In this document: piece by piece, positions 5,737-14,441 of the stretch
Layout: each line of letters begins with the position of its first letter
Position numbering within the stretch: position 1 is the stretch's first letter
Translations under genes and position numbers: made by a program
The notes under the pieces: model-generated
What the model was told of the DNA's origin: nothing
Database searches by the model: none
The model's input: the letters and a program-made list of their open reading frames with translations, nothing else
Virus record (IMG/VR): IMGVR_UViG_3300044704_000032
Location: 1 to 29,550 of that record
Strand: one strand, 5' to 3'
DNA length: 29,550 bases
Origin: a virus

Positions 5737-7212
5737 CTACGGCGTCGGGAACGCGCCGAGCGTCGCGCCGAACACGTCCTCGATCAGCGCCACGGTAATC
5801 GTGCCGTCTGCGAGCTGCCCGTAGTCGACGTCGACGACGCGGAACACCTTGTTGACGATCCCGCACCACGGCCAGTTCGCCTTGAGCGCGTCGCCCGGCA
5901 ATATGGCGAAGAACTCGCGGTTGAGCTTGACGTTTGCCGTCGCGTACGGTCGTGCCACGACCGCCAGATCGCGCGCGACCAGCGTCTCGGCGAGCGCTTG
6001 GGTCGTGCATCCGGTGTACTCGACTTCGTGTGCGCGCAATCGCGGGATGAGTCCGCTCGAGTTGGCGAGTCGATGCGACATCGCCCAATTCTTCTGGTAA
6101 GAGCGCGAACGATCGTTAAACGTGACCCGGACCGCGTTGCTGGTCTCGCGCCAGCCGTGAACCGTGACTTCAGCGTCGACCGTGTTGTCGACGGTCATGA
6201 CAGGGATCAGGTTCGCGTCGTAGTCACGACGGATCAGTTTGAGCACGATGAGCCCTGTCGCCGGATCCTCGAACAGCACGCCGTCGATCTGCGCGAGGAT
6301 GCCGCCGATGATCCTCGCTGCGTCTTCGCTCTGGTAGATCGCGAGGCTGATCCCGTTCTGCTCGTTGAGCAGTGTCGTCGCAGCCGCCTGGAAGCTCGGC
6401 ACGTCGACGCGGGTCTGGTCGTAGCCGATCTTCCAGACCGGGGAGCAGATCAGATCGAAGATGACCCACGCCGGGTTCGCGTCGAGTCCGTTGATTGGTT
6501 CGGGGCCGACAGCGGCGATCTCGAGGCCGATTCCCGGGATGTGCGGGCTTGTGCCGATCGATCCGTAGCTTCCACTTGCCGCAATCACGCACAGCATCTT
6601 GTGGCGGTAGCCCGGCACGAGGGACCGATCGACGCCGGCCGCGGCGAGCCGCTCATCGATCGTGTTGCTGGGTCCGTTCGGATATGCCGTGATCACCTGA
6701 TCGCGTCGACCGTCCCAGAACTCGCCTTGCGCGAGCAGTGCGCCATCGTTGCCGAGGTTGTGGCCGATCAGCCGCGCTTCACCGTGGACCATGCCGGGAA
6801 ACGCGAACGGGATGTAAAGGTCGCCCCACCACACAGCCTTCCACCGCGGTGGTCGTAACGCACGCCAGTCGTAGAACGGCGCGAGCTGCGATCCGGGGTT
6901 CGCTGGATCGTTGTACTTGTCGTAGAACGGCACGCCGGGCGTGAGCAGCAGCGTGATCTGGTACTCGAACCCGTCGTTGCCTGCCGCGCTATCTGGGTTG
7001 CCGTGCCAGAGCAACACTGGGCTGTCGACGCGGATCGTCCCGTAGATGTACGGGGCAGGCGCGCCGATCGACGCCTGCGGAAACTCGAATCCCTCCGGCT
7101 GCGGCTTCTTGTACCCCGCAGGGCCGTCGGGTCCGCTGTGCTGGTACGCGTCATACAGAACGCCGATCCCACCAGTCAGAACGAATTCGCCGGCGATTTT
7201 TCCCCAGCCCAT
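5737..7212 (-). CDS. Tail tip / baseplate hub protein (Phage-tail_3-like)
   Basis: This 491-aa protein opens like the tip proteins of siphophages: a Gly-rich start, then ASIGAPAPYIYGTIRVDSPVLLWHGN, the conserved patch that passes the tape measure through the tip. The middle and C-terminal parts contain IGGILAQIDGVLFEDPATGLIVLKLIRRDYD and EVTVHGWRETSNAVRVTFNDRSRSYQKNWA, which resemble the putative phage tail protein domain (PF13550-like). It should be a structural component near the tail fibre attachment site. AGGAG lies six bases before the ATG at 7212. It follows the BR0599-like protein, the usual order at the end of GTA-like tail modules. Confidence 0.8.
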   Translation of the reverse strand: MGWGKIAGEFVLTGGIGVLYDAYQHSGPDGPAGYKKPQPEGFEFPQASIGAPAPYIYGTIRVDSPVLLWHGNPDSAAGNDGFEYQITLLLTPGVPFYDKYNDPANPGSQLAPFYDWRALRPPRWKAVWWGDLYIPFAFPGMVHGEARLIGHNLGNDGALLAQGEFWDGRRDQVITAYPNGPSNTIDERLAAAGVDRSLVPGYRHKMLCVIAASGSYGSIGTSPHIPGIGLEIAAVGPEPINGLDANPAWVIFDLICSPVWKIGYDQTRVDVPSFQAAATTLLNEQNGISLAIYQSEDAARIIGGILAQIDGVLFEDPATGLIVLKLIRRDYDANLIPVMTVDNTVDAEVTVHGWRETSNAVRVTFNDRSRSYQKNWAMSHRLANSSGLIPRLRAHEVEYTGCTTQALAETLVARDLAVVARPYATANVKLNREFFAILPGDALKANWPWCGIVNKVFRVVDVDYGQLADGTITVALIEDVFGATLGAFPTP

Positions 7213-7215
7213 CGA

Positions 7216-8142
7216 TCACTCCTGAGTGATCACGCCGTAGCCGTTCGGCGCGGTGGGTTTGCCGTCGGGAAACTGGGGATCGCCGCCGAAGTTGACGACG
7301 TTGTCGAACTTGTCGCGGCACGTCGTAACGGTGTGGTCGCAGCCGGGATAGAGCAGCACGCTCGATCCGGCGACGAGCGTACGAAACGGGACATCGACGA
7401 TGATCGTTCCGCCGATCTGCGAGAGCACAGAGCGCGTCTCGGTGCCGTACTCGAGGATCCCGAACTTGCCCCAGCCGTCTACGGGGGCTGAACCGGCGTA
7501 CGAAACGGTGATGGTCGTGCCATCGATCGCGGTCACGCTTCCGGTCAACGCGAAACTGATGACGTGCGTGTGACCGTGGATGTCGATGATCTCGATCGTG
7601 CGACCCACACGGCAGCCCGCATCGTAAAGCTGGTGCTGGCAACCGCGCGATGAAGAGATCACCGGCAACTGCACCGCGAACGCATCGTCGAGATCGCGGA
7701 GCGCACGGATCCGTGCGAGCGCGCCGTCCGTCGTGACGCTCGCGATGTAGCCGCGGAAGATCTGGCGCCCCGATGGAATGCCCACGAACATCCGCATGAT
7801 CGTGATCGTCACGTCCTGCTGCGGGATCCCGTTGAGCAGCAACGCCTGCGCGACGGGATGGTCGACCGCGAGCGAGATCGTGAGCTCCTTGCCCTTGCCG
7901 ACGACGGCAGGCACGACGTTACTGCGGCTCAGCGGTACGGACGTGTAGAGCAGCGATCCGAACGTCGTGTCCTCGATCGCGCTGGTCAGCCGGTACGCGC
8001 CGGCGCCGAACGCGAACGTGTAGAGCTCGATCGGCAACGCGTCCTGGACGCTGCGCTCGACCTGGGCGTACGCATCCAGGCCGACGGGGCCGGCCTCGAA
8101 GCCGCCCGCGTAGAACGCCGTGGGTTCGAACGCAGCAGCCAT
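7216..8142 (-). CDS. Tail protein, DUF2163/BR0599 family (GTA hub-like)
   Basis: This 308-aa protein has an N-terminal DUF2163-like part (IELYTFAFGAGAYRLTSAIED, RGYIASV) and the C-terminal BR0599 signature: RGCQHQLYDAGCRV near the middle and CRDKFDNVVNFGGDPQFP at the end. Proteins of this type sit in the distal tail of gene-transfer agents and related siphophages, next to the tip protein. Four or more conserved Cys residues could hold a metal or disulfides. It starts at ATG 8142 and is followed after four bases by the tip protein gene. Family assignment is good. Confidence 0.85.
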   Translation of the reverse strand: MAAAFEPTAFYAGGFEAGPVGLDAYAQVERSVQDALPIELYTFAFGAGAYRLTSAIEDTTFGSLLYTSVPLSRSNVVPAVVGKGKELTISLAVDHPVAQALLLNGIPQQDVTITIMRMFVGIPSGRQIFRGYIASVTTDGALARIRALRDLDDAFAVQLPVISSSRGCQHQLYDAGCRVGRTIEIIDIHGHTHVISFALTGSVTAIDGTTITVSYAGSAPVDGWGKFGILEYGTETRSVLSQIGGTIIVDVPFRTLVAGSSVLLYPGCDHTVTTCRDKFDNVVNFGGDPQFPDGKPTAPNGYGVITQE

Positions 8143-8145
8143 GGA

Positions 8146-9126
8146 TCAGAGCCGGATCTGCACCTGGATGCCGTCGCCACCGTTGCCCCCATTGCCGCCG
8201 GTGAACGTGCCGTCGGTGTTGCCCGTGCCGCCGAGCCCGCCGACCGCCGACATCGTCGGGAAGTTGCCCTCCTGGATCGCGACGACACAGATCCCGCCGC
8301 CGCCGCCGCCGCCGCCGCCGTTTTTGCCGGTGGTCGCATTGCCGCCAGCGCCGCCCTTCGCCTCGACCGTGCCGGTGCCGGTGATCTTTTTCGCGACGAC
8401 GACGCAGTAGCCGCCGCCGCCGCCGCCCCCACCGCCCGAGCCGCCGTCCGGCGACGACCGACCGCCGCCGCCGCCGGAGCCGCCTTGCCACGAGCTCGTC
8501 GACCCGTGCGGGCGGCCGATCAGCGGCGCGTCGCCCATACGGATATCGCCGCTGATCGTCGGCATGAGCACAACCGTCCCCCCGGCCGCCCCCGCGATCC
8601 CGACCGATCCCGAGTAGCCACCTCCTCCTCCGCCGCCCTGACCCGCCGAGCCCGACGTCCCAGCGCCGTTGCCCGTACCAGCGCCCGCGGTCCCCGCGAC
8701 GAAGCCGCGCGGACATGCGGTGCCCGTCCCGCTGCCCGCGACCGGTGGCGCCCCGGCGCTTCCGCCGACCGTCGCGTTGCCCGCGTTCGTGAGCAACTGG
8801 CCATTGTTCGCGGGTGCGGCACCGCCCGTCGCGCCGCTCGCGTTACCGCCGTTGCAGTGGATCGTGCCGTTGAGCACGAGCAACGTCTTCGCGCACACGC
8901 GAAAGCCGCCGCTGTTGAGTTTGATCCCCGCGTTGACGGTGAGGTGGTCGTAGAACATGTCGCGCGTCAGCGGCGTATCGACCGATACGACGACATCGCC
9001 GTCGGAGCCATCGCCGACCCAGAACGTGGTGTCGCTCGTGTGCGCATAGTTCCAGTCGCTCGGCTGCACGAGCCCGGCGTCGGAGCCGTCGCTCTTGAGG
9101 CTGACCTTGGCGTGATAGATGGTCAT
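8146..9126 (-). CDS. Glycine-rich tail adhesin-like protein
   Basis: The first 90 residues of this 326-aa protein look folded (beta-rich, DGDVVVSVDTPLTRDMFYD and GFRVCAKTLLVLNGTI). From about residue 90 it is dominated by Gly with runs of five to nine residues, interrupted by short less repetitive segments (CVVVAKKITG, CVVAIQEGNFPTMS). This matches the layout of phage adhesins such as T2-type gp38, where Gly-rich loops flank hypervariable receptor-binding segments, but homology is not shown. The Gly runs are encoded by pure GGC/CCG triplet runs, prone to slippage without breaking the frame. GGAG lies six bases before ATG 9126. Its place between distal tail proteins fits a receptor-binding role. 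Confidence 0.65.
   Translation of the reverse strand: MTIYHAKVSLKSDGSDAGLVQPSDWNYAHTSDTTFWVGDGSDGDVVVSVDTPLTRDMFYDHLTVNAGIKLNSGGFRVCAKTLLVLNGTIHCNGGNASGATGGAAPANNGQLLTNAGNATVGGSAGAPPVAGSGTGTACPRGFVAGTAGAGTGNGAGTSGSAGQGGGGGGGYSGSVGIAGAAGGTVVLMPTISGDIRMGDAPLIGRPHGSTSSWQGGSGGGGGRSSPDGGSGGGGGGGGGYCVVVAKKITGTGTVEAKGGAGGNATTGKNGGGGGGGGGICVVAIQEGNFPTMSAVGGLGGTGNTDGTFTGGNGGNGGDGIQVQIRL
8294..8320. repeat. Trinucleotide run (CCG)9 in the adhesin gene
   Basis: Nine uninterrupted CCG units encode Gly on the minus strand. Shorter pure runs of five units lie at 8411-8425 and 8462-8476. Length change in whole units would keep the reading frame and alter only the poly-Gly length. Confidence 0.85.
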
Positions 9127-9136
9127 CGATCGCTCC

Positions 9137-10561
9137 TCATTGCTGCACGACCCGCGCGACGAGCTCGGCCTCGAACGTGTTTGCGCGCCACGTCACCTCG
9201 ACGTCGTCGCTCGCCAGTCGGACCGTCTCGAGAAACTCGACGCGTGTCGGTCGGCTCGGCAGCGCGATGCCGAGCTCGATGTCGGTGTTGCCCGACTGCG
9301 GAGCGGCGTCGACGATCGTGCGGTACGCGATCGAGCCGTCCGGCAACGTCGCGCGGATGCGGCGGTGCGCGAGCGAGCCGAGCCAGGCCGTGTAGTAGTC
9401 GGTCCCCGCGACGGTGAGCGTCACGCCGACGTTCGCGAGCGGCGCAAGGTCGGGGCGCCCGGTTGGCAACAAGAACGTGACCTGCTGCCCGCGGATCGTG
9501 TCGAGGAACCGCTTGAACCACTGCCAGTCGCTGCGCGCGCTCGACTCGATGCGAATGTGGCGCTCCCAGTCGACGGCCGCGTACCGGCCGAGCTCGCCGA
9601 CGCGAGCGCCGAGATCCTGCAGCTCGGCCCCGCTGTAGAGCGGCTGCTCGGCGACCTCGAGCGCGTTGCCGCGATCCCAGACCGGCATGACCGTGACGAG
9701 GCCGGTCGTCGGATCCGGGCTCGCGTACGTCGTGACCGCCGCGCCGACGCCGACCGCCGTCGACGCGCCGAATCGAAGCGATGCGACGCGCGCGACGAGC
9801 TCCCACTCCCCGAGGTTCGCGGCGTACCGCGACAGCCGCTGTTGCGGCTCGAGGTAGACCAGGACGAGCGGCATGATCCGCGCGCCCGGCCTCGCGACGG
9901 TGGCCGACAGGTCGACGTCGAGCGCGATCGCAGATCCCACGACCGACTGGATCGTCGCGGCGCCGATCGCGCCATCGGGGGCAACGACCGCGACGCGTTG
10001 TCCCAGCACCGCCCAGTCGCTGTACGCCAGCGAGCTGGTGGTGACGGTCTTGCCGACGACCGAGACGATCGCGACGTCCTCGTATGGCAGCGCCAGCTGA
10101 AACTGTGAACCGCTGACCGTGAACGCCGCGAGCTGGCTCAGCATGGTCCGCTGCAGCGCGTCGCTGAGCTGCGCGGTGAACTGCAGGCGTTGACGTGGAG
10201 CGGTCAGGATCGCGATTCGTTGCTCCTTGCCGGACCAGCCCTTCTTCAGATCGGTCAGCCACGAGAACGTGACGGTCGCCTCGTCCTGCACGCTCATGGC
10301 GAGGACGCCGACGCCCGCCGGCGTGCTCGGCGACACGACCGCATCGGCGATGATCGTCGCCGGGGCAAAGAAGGTCGGTCGCAGGTGAGCCCGGCGCTTC
10401 GCGAGGCCCGGATCGGGATAGAGCGCGCGCGCCGCCGCGGTCGGTGCCGCCGCCCCGACGAGGCGCGGCGCGAACGAGCTCGGGTAGAGATGAGCCCGCC
10501 GCCGGCGCAGCCCCGGATCGGGATACACCGCGCTGGCGAGGTCGGCGCCGGTGCCGGGCAT
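9137..10561 (-). CDS. Distal tail protein
   Basis: This 474-aa protein starts at ATG 10561 three bases after the zinc-ribbon gene. Its N-terminus carries a near-duplicate block, AVYPDPGLRRRRAHLYPSSF at 11-30 and ALYPDPGLAKRRAHLRPTFF at 46-65. The rest reads as a tail structural protein: LTDLKKGWSGKEQRIAIL, a central beta-rich region, and WQWFKRFLDTIRGQQVTFLL near 344-363, which recalls the distal-tail/DUF2460-type motif. By position after the tape measure it should attach the tail tube to the tip complex. I cannot name a single family with confidence. Confidence 0.7.
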   Translation of the reverse strand: MPGTGADLASAVYPDPGLRRRRAHLYPSSFAPRLVGAAAPTAAARALYPDPGLAKRRAHLRPTFFAPATIIADAVVSPSTPAGVGVLAMSVQDEATVTFSWLTDLKKGWSGKEQRIAILTAPRQRLQFTAQLSDALQRTMLSQLAAFTVSGSQFQLALPYEDVAIVSVVGKTVTTSSLAYSDWAVLGQRVAVVAPDGAIGAATIQSVVGSAIALDVDLSATVARPGARIMPLVLVYLEPQQRLSRYAANLGEWELVARVASLRFGASTAVGVGAAVTTYASPDPTTGLVTVMPVWDRGNALEVAEQPLYSGAELQDLGARVGELGRYAAVDWERHIRIESSARSDWQWFKRFLDTIRGQQVTFLLPTGRPDLAPLANVGVTLTVAGTDYYTAWLGSLAHRRIRATLPDGSIAYRTIVDAAPQSGNTDIELGIALPSRPTRVEFLETVRLASDDVEVTWRANTFEAELVARVVQQ

Positions 10562-10564
10562 CGA

Positions 10565-10834
10565 TCAGCCTTCCACCGCGCGCAGGAACGCATCGCGGCG
10601 CTCGAGCTCCTCGATCCGGCGCAGCAGCGGGGTGCAGCGGCCGTCGCGATCGCACGCGTCACAGACCGGCTTGGGGCCGCACTGCGAGCACATGGCGATG
10701 CTCGTAACGCGGGTGCCGTCGTCGTGATGTAGCCGGATGATCGCGCCGCAGTGGGCGCACCCGACTGTGTCGGCCTCGACCGTGTGTCGCGCCGCTGGGT
10801 CGGTGATCGTGAGGTAGCCGCGTCGCTGCGCCAC
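10565..10834 (-). CDS. Small zinc-ribbon phage protein
   Basis: This 89-aa protein has CAHC, then CSQCG and CDAC with a further Cys, so up to two zinc sites across residues 26-67. The C-terminus is a short helix. It starts at GTG 10834, two bases after the stop codon of the preceding gene. Zinc ribbons of this size occur in phage tail regions but their role is unclear. The Cys pairs exclude it from being a shadow ORF. Confidence 0.7.
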   Translation of the reverse strand: MAQRRGYLTITDPAARHTVEADTVGCAHCGAIIRLHHDDGTRVTSIAMCSQCGPKPVCDACDRDGRCTPLLRRIEELERRDAFLRAVEG

Positions 10835-10838
10835 GTGG

Positions 10839-11288
10839 CTAGTCCTCTCGGAAGCGGATGCTCCCCGTGATCGCGACCGTTGCCATCGCCGGCGTCTGGA
10901 TGCCGATGCCGTTGTTGGCCGTCGCCGGGACGATCAGCCCGTCCTGCGGATCGCAGCACCAGCGGAACGTCGAACGCTGGTTCAGCGCGACGCTCAACAG
11001 CACCGCGGCGGCGGTGTACGTCGGCTCGACGGTGTGGTTCTGGCCGGCCGTGGTGACCGCTGCCGGATCGGCGGTGTCGAGCGGCTGCGGCGTCACGGCC
11101 GTGCGCGTGCCCGTGGTCGTGCAGCGCTGGAGCTGGTAGAGGAACGCGTTGTCCGCAGCCGCACCGTCGGCGCCGAGCACGAGGTCGTACAGCCGGAACC
11201 GTCGCATGCCGGACGCCGGCGCAGTGATGTTGCCGAGCGATGCGGTCGCCGATGCGGTGCGACGCATCTCCACGGCGTAGTTGCCCAT
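10839..11288 (-). CDS. Virion structural protein, tail region
   Basis: This 149-aa protein (MGNYAVEMRRTASATASLGNI, then MRRFRLYDLVLGADGAAADNAFLYQLQRCTTTGT and FRWCCDPQDGLIVP) matches a small beta-rich virion protein type I have seen in siphophages of Proteobacteria, possibly a surface or decoration protein. The role is uncertain. The ATG at 11288 lies exactly at +1 of the promoter element at 11295-11326, so a separate leaderless transcript is predicted. It follows the tape measure gene by 36 bases. Confidence 0.65.
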   Translation of the reverse strand: MGNYAVEMRRTASATASLGNITAPASGMRRFRLYDLVLGADGAAADNAFLYQLQRCTTTGTRTAVTPQPLDTADPAAVTTAGQNHTVEPTYTAAAVLLSVALNQRSTFRWCCDPQDGLIVPATANNGIGIQTPAMATVAITGSIRFRED

Positions 11289-11294
11289 GGGCAG

Positions 11295-11326
11295 AGCGTC
11301 GAGCCGAGCTTCGCGGTGGTCGAGTT
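11295..11326 (-). promoter_or_regulatory. Late promoter element, copy 2
   Basis: AACTCGACCACCGC (11326-11313), ten bases, then TCGACGCT with -10-like GACGCT (11300-11295). Six bases later ATG 11288 is at +1. The first bases of the element overlap the TAA of the tape measure gene. Confidence 0.8.
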
Positions 11327-14300
11327 AGCGTCCGTTGAGGAAGTTGCGCAGCGCTGTGCGGTTGTCCTTGATCACATTCAGCACCATGCGCTGACCGGCT
11401 GGCGTGTTCATCGCCTTGACCATCTCTTCGTGGCTGAACACGTTCGTGATGTGGACGTCGCCGCTGCCGCCGCGGCCGCCGTCGCTCCGCTGCTGCTCGC
11501 TCGGGGTCTCGACGGTCACGCGCTCGCCTGGGCTGGCCATGAAGCTGACCGGGACGGAGTCGGTGCCGCCTTGGCCGCGCACCATGAACTTCGCGCCGGT
11601 ACCCGCTCCCATCAACGCAGTCGCCATCCCCCCTCCGCCCGACACGGCCACGCTGGAGCCGCCGGTGGCGATGGCCTTGATCACGGCCAGTGCGGCCATC
11701 CGAATAATGAGCCGGGTGATGTCGCCGATCATCGCGTCGACCAGCGATCGCCACTCGAGCTTCCCGGTCTGCACCAGCTTGACGATCGCGTCCTCGATGC
11801 CCTTGAACGCGTTCACCGCGAGGTCCTCGGCGGCCTTGGACACGTTCGTGAGGTCGGTGAGGATCGTATTCCAGCCGGTACGAAGCCCGCCTTCGACGCT
11901 CTTGTCTGCGGCGTTCTGAACGTCGGTGTACGCCTTGGTCAGCCGGTCGAGCTCCTTCTGATACTCGACGGCCGTGATCGCGTTGTCGCGCATCAGCTCG
12001 CGCGCGATCGAGAGTCCCTGGTTGTACTCCCACGTCGGCCCCTTGATTCGCTCGAGCGCGGACTGCAGCTCCTTTTGGCGCTCCTCCTGGAGCTGTGCCG
12101 CGGCCGCTGCGCCGCGCTGCGCGTCGATCTCGCGCGCGATGTCGGCCTGAATGTCCGCGGCGATCGCGACGCCCTTCTGGCGCAGATCGTTCTCGACGGC
12201 GCGGATCTGGTTCGCGCGCTCGCGTTCGTTGCTGCTCAGCGCGAGCGCGGCCGTCTCGGCGCGGATGTCGGTCACCCATTTCTCGAACGGGAACCGCGCG
12301 TCGCGCAGCTGCGTGCTGAGATCGGAAAGCGCCGCGTTGGCGTCTTCCATGCTGATGATCTTGGCGTCGAGTGCACGCCTCGTGACGTCGACGCCCTTCG
12401 CGAACTTCTGCTCGGCCTCGACCATGGGATTGCTCTTCGCGAGCAGTGCGTCGAGCTCCTTCCGCAGCTTCAGCGCCGCCTTGATCGCCGCGTCGTCGGG
12501 CGGCTTGGCGCCCGGCGTCTCGCCCTTGTCGTGGACGGTGCCGGCCTTCGGCGCGTTGTTCAGCCGCTCGACGGCCTTGTCGCGCGCTGCCTTGTCCCAC
12601 TGATCGACGAAGTTGGATGCCCAGTCCTTCGCGACGTCGGATCCGAAGTCCTTGCCCCAGGCATCCTTGAGCATGTCCTTCATGGCAGTGTGTGCGCCCT
12701 CGAATGGGTTCTTGATCGACCAGTCGACGCGCGCGACCTGTCCAGCACCCGCTGCCTCTGCGTTGCGCTGCTGCTCGCGGGCGCGAATCTTGTCCCACTC
12801 CGCCTGCTGCGCGGCCGACAAGTCCTCACGACGAAACCCGGTGCTGCGTGGTGCCTGCTTCGGCAAGCGGCCAGCCGCCTGCTCTTGGGTGACGAGATCG
12901 TTGAGCTGGCTGGCCGTGACGGCGCGACTGGTCGCCGCTTGCACCGGGTCGATCGCCTTGTGCGCGAGGCTGTTCAGCGTGTTGTACGCGTCGATCACCG
13001 TATTGACGATCTTGCCGAACATCTCCGAGATCGCGGTCGCCAGATAGAAGAACGCCTCACCGATCACCGCCGGGATCCCGCCGAACACCGCAATGATCGT
13101 GGTCTTCAGGGCCTTGAACAGCGCGATCGCGGCGTCAACAAACGACGCAATAAACACGAGCACGTTCCGCAGCGAGAACTCGATGCCGCCCGCGTCGAGC
13201 CCGTTCGAGAACGCACCGGTGAGGCTCGACCATGCATTCTGCACGAAGTCCACGACCGCCGCGCCGAGTTGCTTGATCATGTCCCACAGCGCACGGAGGT
13301 AGTCGCCGACGGTGACGTACGTCCCGGCGACGTTCTGCCAGACGCGCTGGTGCGTGTTCAGACTGTCGCCGAACTGCCGCAGCAGCATGATGCCGGTGGT
13401 CACCGCGATCAGGAGCGCGCCGAGTGGGTTCGCGGCGATCGCGACGGTCAGCGCGCGCACCAGGCCGATGATCTTGTCGATCACGTACAGGCCGATCAGC
13501 GCCTCGCCGACGCCGAGCAGCACCTTGCCGAAGGTCTCGAAGTGGTCGGCGACGAACTTCACGGCGCCGGTGAGCGCCTTGAGGACGCCCGAACCCGCGC
13601 CGGCCTCGCCGAAGAACTTCTCGGCGGCGTTCGTGATCAACGTGAACGCCTGGTGCGACGTCGGCACGAGCTTGTCGAACTGCGCCTGGATTTCCGGCCC
13701 GGCCTTCTTGAAGGCATCGCGCAGAAGCTCGGCGCTGATCTTGCCGTGCTTGCCCATCTCGACGAACTCGGCGCGGGTGTGGTTCGAATACTTCGCGAGC
13801 AAGCCGATCACCGGCGTGGCGTCCTTCAAGACGACCTTGAACTCTCGACCGGTCAGCTTGCCGAGCTCGAACGCATGGGTGAGCTCCATCATCGTCATCG
13901 CGGCTTCCTGCTGCGTCGCGCCCGAGATCGCCATGGCCTGGGAGATCTCCTTCGTGAGATCCATCGCCTCGCGCTGGGAAACCCCCATGGACTCGGTCGC
14001 CTTCGCGACGCGCTGGTACACGTTCGCGACCTCCTCCCACTCGGTGCGGGTGTCCTGTGCGACCCGGAACGACGCATCCATCAGGCCATTGAGGTTGTCT
14101 TGGTCGTGTGCCACGTTGCGCAGTCGGTTGCCGACTTCCGTGTACGTGTCGACGACTGCGAGTGCTTTGTGCGCGGCCGCGTAGACGCCGAGCGCCGCCG
14201 CGAGCCCCGTGATCTGACCGTGCAGACCATGGGCGCTCTGTTCGGCCTTTTGCATCGAGGTCGATAGCCCATCGGCGGCCCTCTTCGCACCGTCGATGCC

Positions 14301-14441
14301 GGCACCCGCCTTCGTGAAGCGGCCGAGCGAGTTGCGCAGCTGGTTGCCCTTCGTCTCGGCACGGTCGAGCGCGCGCTCCAGTCCCGCCACGTCGCTCTGC
14401 GCGCCCTTCGTGTCGGCCTTGACGGTGATCGTGAAGCTCAT
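11325..14441 (-). CDS. Tape measure protein
   Basis: This 1038-aa protein starts MSFTITVKADTKGAQSDVAGLERALD and has the N-terminal tape measure domain (DTYTEVGNRLRNVAHDQDNL, DASFRVAQDTRTEWEEVANVYQRV, GVSQREAMDLTKEISQAMAISG). Long Ala-rich helices follow, with two or three hydrophobic segments between about residues 300 and 350 and around 430-460 that could insert in the membrane during DNA entry. By the usual rule of about 1.5 angstrom per residue the tail would be near 155 nm. The ATG overlaps the stop codon of the chaperone frame (ATGA). The C-terminus (NAPAGQRMVLNVIKDN) is polar. The length, position and domain make this one of the most secure calls. Confidence 0.92.
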   Translation of the reverse strand: MSFTITVKADTKGAQSDVAGLERALDRAETKGNQLRNSLGRFTKAGAGIDGAKRAADGLSTSMQKAEQSAHGLHGQITGLAAALGVYAAAHKALAVVDTYTEVGNRLRNVAHDQDNLNGLMDASFRVAQDTRTEWEEVANVYQRVAKATESMGVSQREAMDLTKEISQAMAISGATQQEAAMTMMELTHAFELGKLTGREFKVVLKDATPVIGLLAKYSNHTRAEFVEMGKHGKISAELLRDAFKKAGPEIQAQFDKLVPTSHQAFTLITNAAEKFFGEAGAGSGVLKALTGAVKFVADHFETFGKVLLGVGEALIGLYVIDKIIGLVRALTVAIAANPLGALLIAVTTGIMLLRQFGDSLNTHQRVWQNVAGTYVTVGDYLRALWDMIKQLGAAVVDFVQNAWSSLTGAFSNGLDAGGIEFSLRNVLVFIASFVDAAIALFKALKTTIIAVFGGIPAVIGEAFFYLATAISEMFGKIVNTVIDAYNTLNSLAHKAIDPVQAATSRAVTASQLNDLVTQEQAAGRLPKQAPRSTGFRREDLSAAQQAEWDKIRAREQQRNAEAAGAGQVARVDWSIKNPFEGAHTAMKDMLKDAWGKDFGSDVAKDWASNFVDQWDKAARDKAVERLNNAPKAGTVHDKGETPGAKPPDDAAIKAALKLRKELDALLAKSNPMVEAEQKFAKGVDVTRRALDAKIISMEDANAALSDLSTQLRDARFPFEKWVTDIRAETAALALSSNERERANQIRAVENDLRQKGVAIAADIQADIAREIDAQRGAAAAAQLQEERQKELQSALERIKGPTWEYNQGLSIARELMRDNAITAVEYQKELDRLTKAYTDVQNAADKSVEGGLRTGWNTILTDLTNVSKAAEDLAVNAFKGIEDAIVKLVQTGKLEWRSLVDAMIGDITRLIIRMAALAVIKAIATGGSSVAVSGGGGMATALMGAGTGAKFMVRGQGGTDSVPVSFMASPGERVTVETPSEQQRSDGGRGGSGDVHITNVFSHEEMVKAMNTPAGQRMVLNVIKDNRTALRNFLNGR

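Noticed and set aside
6846-6859. GCGGTGGTCG inside the tail tip gene, near match to the promoter element
   Set aside because: It breaks the invariant core at the next base, lies within a conserved coding stretch, and the expected -10 position reads TGTGGT, not GANNNT.
7858-9417. Open frame of 519 codons on the plus strand opposite tail genes
   Set aside because: Arg/Ala-rich antisense frame with no ribosome binding site or motif.
10294-12798. Open frame of 834 codons on the minus strand in a second frame of the tape measure
   Set aside because: Composition is dominated by Arg, Gly and Ala repeats and spans four real genes in other frames.
11034-14267. Open frame of 1077 codons on the plus strand opposite the tape measure
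   Set aside because: It is rich in Arg, Leu, Val and His in the way high-GC antisense frames are, has no domain pattern, and lies opposite a secure gene with a clear start and overlaps.
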